Shown piece after piece: positions 19,728 to 22,938 of a stretch of 22,938 nt of DNA. This stretch comes from an uncultured Anaeroplasma sp. (GTDB lineage Bacteria > Bacillota_I > Bacilli_A > Acholeplasmatales > Anaeroplasmataceae), in contig CAKQBG010000031.1 of the NCBI GenBank assembly GCA_934216145.1, positions 1 to 22,938 of the forward strand. Direction: 5' to 3'. The notes under the pieces were generated by a model, which ran no database searches, had not been told where the DNA came from, and was given only the letters and a program-made list of their open reading frames with translations. The position numbers were made by a program, and so were the translations under genes. Each line of letters begins with the position of its first letter. The first letter of the stretch is position 1.

Positions 19728-19930
19728 TTAAAAAATTTTTTTAAAATATGTGAAAATATTATATGAATTATTAGTTGAAAAATAATATTTGGAGTTGTAT
19801 TTCTTTTGAAAAGCTATTAATAATATTTTCAATTATTAATTTATTATTCATATTTTTAAAATTACAATTTGAATTTGGGCTATATTCTCAAATATTGTTT
19901 AAATGAATTCATATATATAAACTGAAGTGG
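19728..19930. other. AT-rich divergent spacer
   Basis: This spacer between the minus-strand operon and the tiny membrane gene is almost pure A+T. It holds an imperfect long inverted repeat (TTGAAAAATAATATT around 19775-19789 against AATAATATTTTCAA around 19819-19832). A weak plus-strand promoter candidate for the next gene is TTGTTT (19895-19900) with TATAAA (19916-19921), but the 15-nt spacing is short. I see no coding signal here. Confidence 0.4.
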
Positions 19931-19945
19931 AAGGAGGTGTATGGT

Positions 19946-20038
19946 ATGGGCCAATCTGGTGGAGGAGAATACGGATATGCGCTTATCCTTGTACTATTTA
20001 TTTTGTTGGTAATAATCGGAACTTCCTGGTTAGTTTAA
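19946..20038 (+). CDS. Tiny membrane protein of the YjcZ type (30 aa)
   Basis: A 30-residue protein: a short Gly-rich head (MGQSGGGEYGYA) followed by one hydrophobic helix (LILVLFILLVIIGTSWLV). This matches the pattern of the tiny transmembrane proteins of Bacilli (YjcZ/SscA-like), some of which are sporulation proteins. The function here is unknown. The ATG at 19946 has a near-perfect ribosome binding site AAGGAGGTG (19931-19939) at 6-nt spacing. The ATG at 19941 is too close to that site and out of frame. The gene stands alone, with a terminator right after it. Codon use differs from the neighbours: only one of six Leu codons is TTA (the others are CTT, CTT, CTA, TTG, TTG), and ATC, TCC and GGC appear. 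That hints at recent acquisition or special constraint, although 30 codons are few. Confidence 0.85.
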   Translation: MGQSGGGEYGYALILVLFILLVIIGTSWLV

Positions 20039-20042
20039 AGTG

Positions 20043-20068
20043 AAGCCTTCTAAATGGGAGGCTTTTTT
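20043..20068 (+). terminator. Terminator of the tiny membrane protein gene
   Basis: AAGCCTTC (20043-20050) pairs with GGAGGCTT (20057-20064; one T-G wobble) and the T run continues to 20068. It starts five bases after the stop codon and isolates the tiny gene as a single transcript. Confidence 0.85.
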
Positions 20069-20073
20069 ATTTA

Positions 20074-20102
20074 TTTACATATTTTGAAATTGTTGATATA
20101 AT
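20074..20102 (+). promoter_or_regulatory. Promoter of the yycJ-rlmH operon
   Basis: TTTACA (20074-20079) and TATAAT (20097-20102) are 17 nt apart, with TGA before the -10 (extended -10). It is one of the strongest-looking promoters in the window and begins right after the preceding terminator. The leader is about 12 nt. Confidence 0.8.
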
Positions 20103-20120
20103 ACGTGTCGTGAGGTTGTT

Positions 20121-20960
20121 ATGAGAATTAAGGTTTTTTCTAGTGGTTCAGCTGGTAACTGTACCATTTTGTTATTTGATAAATTTAATATTTTAGTAGA
20201 TTGTGGTATTACTAAAAAGGAAATAGAAGAAAATTTAAATGAATATTTTTTATCTATTAGAGATATTGATGCTTTATTAATAACTCATGAGCATATTGAT
20301 CACATTAAGTCTTTGCCTTCATTTTTAAAAATTGAAGGATTACCTATTTATATGTCTAAGGGAACCTATAATGCTTTAATAGATTATTATATGAATCATA
20401 AAAAGGAAGCTATTGCCTATACAATACAATCTTTATTTAATAAAGGATCTTTACATATTATTAATAAGATAGAGGATTCTATTTTTTATGAGCCATTTAC
20501 TATTGGAAATTGTAAAATTAATACATTACCATTATTTCATGATGCTAGAGAAACTATTGGATTTTCATTTAACTGGGATGATAAGAGGTTTGTTTATATA
20601 ACCGATACAGGTTATGTACATCAAGAGATTTATCCTTTAATTTCCAATGCGAATGCTTATATTTTAGAGAGTAATCATGATCCTGAAATTCTTATGCATT
20701 CTAGTAGACCATATCCATTGAAGATTAGAATTTTATCTGATCATGGACATTTATCAAATGTTGATTCTATGGTTACATTAGCTCATATTATGGGGCCTAA
20801 TACTAAGCTTGTTATGCATGCTCATATTTCACAGGAATGTAATTTAACTCAAATTGTAGAATTGACTAGAAAAAAGGTTTTAGATGAATATGCTATTAAT
20901 ACAGAGGGGATTGAATTTGTAATATTAGCACCTAGACCATCATTGGAGTATAGTGTATGA
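20121..20960 (+). CDS. yycJ: YycJ/WalJ-like metallo-beta-lactamase-fold hydrolase
   Basis: A 279-residue metallo-hydrolase of the YycJ/WalJ (VicX) family. The start MRIKVFSSGSAGNCT holds the family's SSGSxGN motif. The metal ligands HEHIDH (56-61) are intact, and later ligands fit LFHDARETIGF, YITDTGY and the His near the end (VMHAHIS). Family members are predicted cytoplasmic phosphodiesterases or nucleases. In Bacillus and relatives they sit with the WalRK cell-wall two-component system and have been tied to coordinating cell division with replication. No walRK genes are next to it here. The ATG at 20121 follows GAGG (20112-20115). It overlaps rlmH by 4 nt (ATGA), so the two are coupled. 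Confidence 0.9.
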   Translation: MRIKVFSSGSAGNCTILLFDKFNILVDCGITKKEIEENLNEYFLSIRDIDALLITHEHIDHIKSLPSFLKIEGLPIYMSKGTYNALIDYYMNHKKEAIAYTIQSLFNKGSLHIINKIEDSIFYEPFTIGNCKINTLPLFHDARETIGFSFNWDDKRFVYITDTGYVHQEIYPLISNANAYILESNHDPEILMHSSRPYPLKIRILSDHGHLSNVDSMVTLAHIMGPNTKLVMHAHISQECNLTQIVELTRKKVLDEYAINTEGIEFVILAPRPSLEYSV

Positions 20961-21436
20961 AAATATATATTGTAAGTGTTGGAAATATAAAAGAAAAATA
21001 TTTAAAGGATGCTATTAATGAATATAGTAAAAGAATTTCTAAATTTAGTAAGGTAGAATTTATTAATGTTTCGGATGAACCTATAGTAGATAAGCCTAGT
21101 CAAAAGGAAATAGATAATGTTAAGGCTAAGGAAGGGGAAAAGCTTTTAAAGGTTATTCCTAGTAATTCTTATAAGGTTGTTTTAGATTTAAAGGGTGAGA
21201 TGATTTCAAGTGAGGGATTAGCCTCAAAGATGCTTGATATTTTCTCGTATCATAATGCGAATATTTCATTTATTATTGGTGGTTCTTTAGGGCTTGATAG
21301 AAGGGTTTTAGATAATGCAGATTATCATTTATGCTTTTCTAAGATGACATTTCCTCATCAGCTAATGCAGGTTATTTTACTTGAGCAGGTATATAGAGCC
21401 TTTAAGATTAATAATAATGAAAGCTATCATAAGTAA
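20957..21436 (+). CDS. rlmH: 23S rRNA (pseudouridine1915-N3)-methyltransferase RlmH
   Basis: RlmH is a small SPOUT-class enzyme that uses S-adenosylmethionine to methylate pseudouridine 1915 in helix 69 of 23S rRNA, acting on assembled ribosomes. The 159 residues match the family length. The SAM-binding knot shows IIGGSLGLD (106-114), and the C-terminal block FPHQLMQVILLEQVYRAFKI (132-151) ends in NNNESYHK as expected. GGAG (20945-20948) lies 8 nt before the ATG, which overlaps the yycJ stop. In many Bacillota rlmH lies near yycJ. Confidence 0.97.
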   Translation: MKIYIVSVGNIKEKYLKDAINEYSKRISKFSKVEFINVSDEPIVDKPSQKEIDNVKAKEGEKLLKVIPSNSYKVVLDLKGEMISSEGLASKMLDIFSYHNANISFIIGGSLGLDRRVLDNADYHLCFSKMTFPHQLMQVILLEQVYRAFKINNNESYHK

Positions 21437-21453
21437 ATAGTAAAGGATTAAAG

Positions 21454-22566
21454 ATGAAAAAGTTTAAATTAGTTTTAATTATATTATTATCAATAGTTTT
21501 AGTTTTGGCTTTAGGAATTGGTATTTTTATTATAGTATTAGATGTTAAAAGTAAGAGAATAGGAAATATAGATATTGAAATTCAAAATAATCAAGAAAGT
21601 ATTATAGAAAAAGAAACAGAATACACTGCTTTAACGTATAATATTGGTTTTGGTGCATATGATAGAGATTATTCTTTCTTTATGGATGAGGGAGAAATGA
21701 ATGATGGTACAAAGACAGTTGGTAAATATGGTAAAGCTGTATCTAAGGATAATGTTTTAAAGAATACAAATGGTTCTCTTGATATTTTAAAATCTATTAA
21801 TGCTGATTTTATGATGCTTGAAGAGGTTGATACTGATTCAACAAGAAGCTATAAGGTTAATCAATATGAGATGATTACTAATAGCTTTTCTAATTATAGT
21901 GTTAGCTATGCTTCTAATTTCCATAGTGGCTTTTTACCATATCCTTTTAATGATATGCATGGTATTGTTAATAGTGGAATTCTTACAATGTCACGTTTTA
22001 AAATGTCAGAATCAAAGAGAATTGAGCTTCCTGTTGATACTAAATTCCCTACTAAATTCTTTGATTTAGATAGATGTGTAAATTTAGTAAGATATGCGAT
22101 TGATGATAAAGAACTAGTAATGATTACAGTACATTTATCTGCATATGATGAGGGCGGAGTTTATCGACAAAAGCAATTAAAGCTTCTTAATGAATTAATG
22201 AGTGAAGAGGCTAGTAAGGGAAATTACGTAATTGTTGGAGGAGATTTCAATCATGATTTAGTTAATTCCTATGAAAGAAATTTATTTAAATCAGAGCAAA
22301 AACTTCCATCATGGCTTCAAAAAATAAATAATGATGATATTTGTGATGGCTTTAGTATTCAGGCTGATGATAGAAATCCATCATGTAGAGATTCAGATAT
22401 ACCATATGAGGAGAATGTAGTATTTACTTCAGTTGTAGATGGTTTTATTGTTTCTAATAATGTTAGTGTTAAATCAGTAGAAAATATTGTTAATATTAAT
22501 GGTAATGATGTTAAATTTATGTATTCTGATCATAACGCAAGTATTTTAAAATTTGTTCTTAAATAA
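21454..22566 (+). CDS. Membrane-anchored endonuclease/exonuclease/phosphatase-family protein
   Basis: A 370-residue protein of the EEP (DNase I-like) superfamily, whose members cleave phosphodiesters in nucleic acids, phospholipids or inositol phosphates. An N-terminal helix (about 5-29) after KKFK anchors it with the catalytic domain outside the cell. EEP motifs are in order: LTYNIGFG (N63), MLEEVD (E124), VHLSAYD (H227), GGDFNHD (D264, N266), VVDGF (D329) and YSDHNA (D359, H360), so all catalytic positions look intact. The insertion with FFMDEGEMNDGTKTVG (75-90) resembles a group of bacterial EEP proteins of unknown substrate. It follows rlmH by 17 nt with AAAGGA (21442-21447) as ribosome binding site, probably the last gene of the yycJ operon. 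The substrate cannot be read from the sequence; nuclease or sphingomyelinase-like activity are both possible. Confidence 0.88.
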   Translation: MKKFKLVLIILLSIVLVLALGIGIFIIVLDVKSKRIGNIDIEIQNNQESIIEKETEYTALTYNIGFGAYDRDYSFFMDEGEMNDGTKTVGKYGKAVSKDNVLKNTNGSLDILKSINADFMMLEEVDTDSTRSYKVNQYEMITNSFSNYSVSYASNFHSGFLPYPFNDMHGIVNSGILTMSRFKMSESKRIELPVDTKFPTKFFDLDRCVNLVRYAIDDKELVMITVHLSAYDEGGVYRQKQLKLLNELMSEEASKGNYVIVGGDFNHDLVNSYERNLFKSEQKLPSWLQKINNDDICDGFSIQADDRNPSCRDSDIPYEENVVFTSVVDGFIVSNNVSVKSVENIVNINGNDVKFMYSDHNASILKFVLK

Positions 22567-22593
22567 AAAAATAATTTAATATTAATTTTAAGT

Positions 22594-22636
22594 AAAAGAA
22601 ATAAATTATGATTTTCGTAAATTTATTTCTTTTTTT
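22594..22636 (+). terminator. Terminator of the yycJ-rlmH operon
   Basis: AAAAGAAATAAATT (22594-22607) pairs perfectly with AATTTATTTCTTTT (22620-22633) over a 12-nt loop, followed by further T residues to 22636. It starts 27 nt after the last gene. Confidence 0.8.
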
Positions 22637-22731
22637 GAATAAATTAAATTATAAATGTATTTTGAATGGTTATAGTTACCTTATTGAATTTAATTTAATT
22701 CTTAAAAATATAGATTTTCTTATCATAATAA

Positions 22732-22740
22732 TGTTATAAT
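22732..22740 (+). promoter_or_regulatory. Extended -10 promoter before the structured element
   Basis: TGTTATAAT is a perfect extended -10 (TATAAT at 22735-22740). No good -35 is visible. The predicted start near 22747 is about 10 nt before the first helix of the structured element at 22757. The stretch 22637-22731 before it is AT-rich with no gene that I can see. Confidence 0.55.
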
Positions 22741-22756
22741 TGTTTTAATCTAGGTA

Positions 22757-22926
22757 GTGTCAAATAAGTTATGAAAACTGGCACATTTCGTACAAGAAAA
22801 ACGATTAGAAAAATTAAGTGAAACCTTAAGTTGCCATCAAAGCTTATTTGATACCCAAAATAGATGTTCTTTGACAAAAAAGAGCAGCACGAAAAAGCCT
22901 ATATTTCTATAGGTGGTCATGCTGTT
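22757..22926 (+). ncRNA. Candidate structured RNA or mobile-element end, cut by the window edge
   Basis: A closing helix forms between 22757-22770 and 22841-22854 (14 consecutive pairs, two of them G-T). Inside it TGGCA (22779-22783) pairs with TGCCA (22832-22836), and TTAAG (22814-22818) pairs with CTTAA (22825-22829). A second, separate structure follows: AGCAGCA (22883-22889) with TGCTGTT (22920-22926), enclosing CCTATA (22898-22903) with TATAGG (22908-22913). Wobble pairs in place of mismatches, nesting and the promoter just upstream favour RNA. The outer repeats GTGTCAAATAAG and CTTATTTGATAC could equally be terminal inverted repeats of an insertion sequence or MITE. I do not recognise a known RNA family. 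A possible start ATG at 22919 (AGGTGG just before it) lies inside the second hairpin and is open to the window end. Confidence 0.4.
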
Positions 22927-22938
22927 TGAATATAAATT

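Noticed and set aside
19941..20012. ATG at 19941 as start of a different 23-codon frame
   Set aside because: It sits one base after the AAGGAGGTG site, too close for initiation, and its product is not protein-like; the frame from 19946 gives a clear YjcZ-like helix.
22775..22912. Plus-strand frame of 45 codons with a helix-like product
   Set aside because: No ATG, GTG or TTG start with a ribosome binding site, and it runs through the paired arms of the structured element; probably chance.
22837..22920. Minus-strand 27-codon frame giving a hydrophobic peptide, considered as a type I toxin
   Set aside because: No ribosome binding site or promoter could be seen before it, and the hydrophobicity may be a by-product of A/T-rich hairpin sequence. 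Kept only as a note.
22864..22929. Plus-strand 21-codon frame starting at ATG 22864
   Set aside because: No ribosome binding site and no family resemblance.
22757..22938. tracrRNA or other CRISPR component, because TGCTGTTTGAAT resembles a type II repeat fragment
   Set aside because: No repeat array, anti-repeat pairing or cas gene is present; the short similarity is likely chance.

Overview
The window is strongly A+T-rich, uses TTA and AGA codons heavily, reads UGA as stop (two genes end in TGA) and UGG as Trp. Its genes are typical of low-GC Gram-positive bacteria: HprK, WhiA, Lgt, a YycJ/WalJ-type hydrolase, RlmH and a YjcZ-like tiny membrane protein. I infer a wall-reduced or gut-type Bacilli/Erysipelotrichia/RF39-like member of the Bacillota. 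The standard stop code argues against a code-4 mycoplasma. No rRNA, tRNA or CRISPR array is visible.

Layout. (1) 1-5020: a hairpin and an extended -10 promoter precede the DNA repair operon ligA-uvrA, which ends at a clear terminator. (2) 5112-9111: a sigma-A-type promoter drives a tight four-gene operon: a four-helix membrane protein of unknown function, hprK, a fused lgt-ppaX gene and whiA, closed by a terminator. In Bacillus, hprK, lgt and ppaX are separate neighbouring genes; here the last two form one polypeptide. (3) 9172-11174: a LolA-fold (YdcC/GerS-like) lipoprotein and a single-pass membrane protein of unknown function. (4) 11187-13404: tex, whose start lies 18 nt after a strong terminator hairpin. 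(5) 13454-19727, minus strand: a two-gene operon encoding two very large (985 and 1068 aa) paralogous lipoproteins. They look like greatly enlarged PrsA/SurA-type foldases. In both, a thrombospondin-type-3-like Ca2+ loop follows the strand that normally carries the first parvulin histidine. (6) 19728-20068: an AT-rich spacer and a stand-alone 30-residue tiny membrane protein gene with its own terminator. (7) 20074-22636: a second strong promoter and an operon of a YycJ-like metallo-beta-lactamase-fold hydrolase, rlmH and a membrane-anchored endonuclease/exonuclease/phosphatase-family protein. (8) 22732-22938: an extended -10 promoter followed within about 10 nt by a nested set of helices. This looks like a structured RNA (leader or ncRNA) or the end of a mobile element, cut by the window edge.

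A shared theme is envelope lipoprotein biology. Lgt attaches the lipid, three genes encode its likely substrates (one LolA-like, two giant foldase-like), and the foldase-like pair would act outside the membrane. The most unusual items are the giant foldase pair with its metal-loop insertion, the Lgt-PpaX fusion, the structured element at the right end and the tiny membrane gene.
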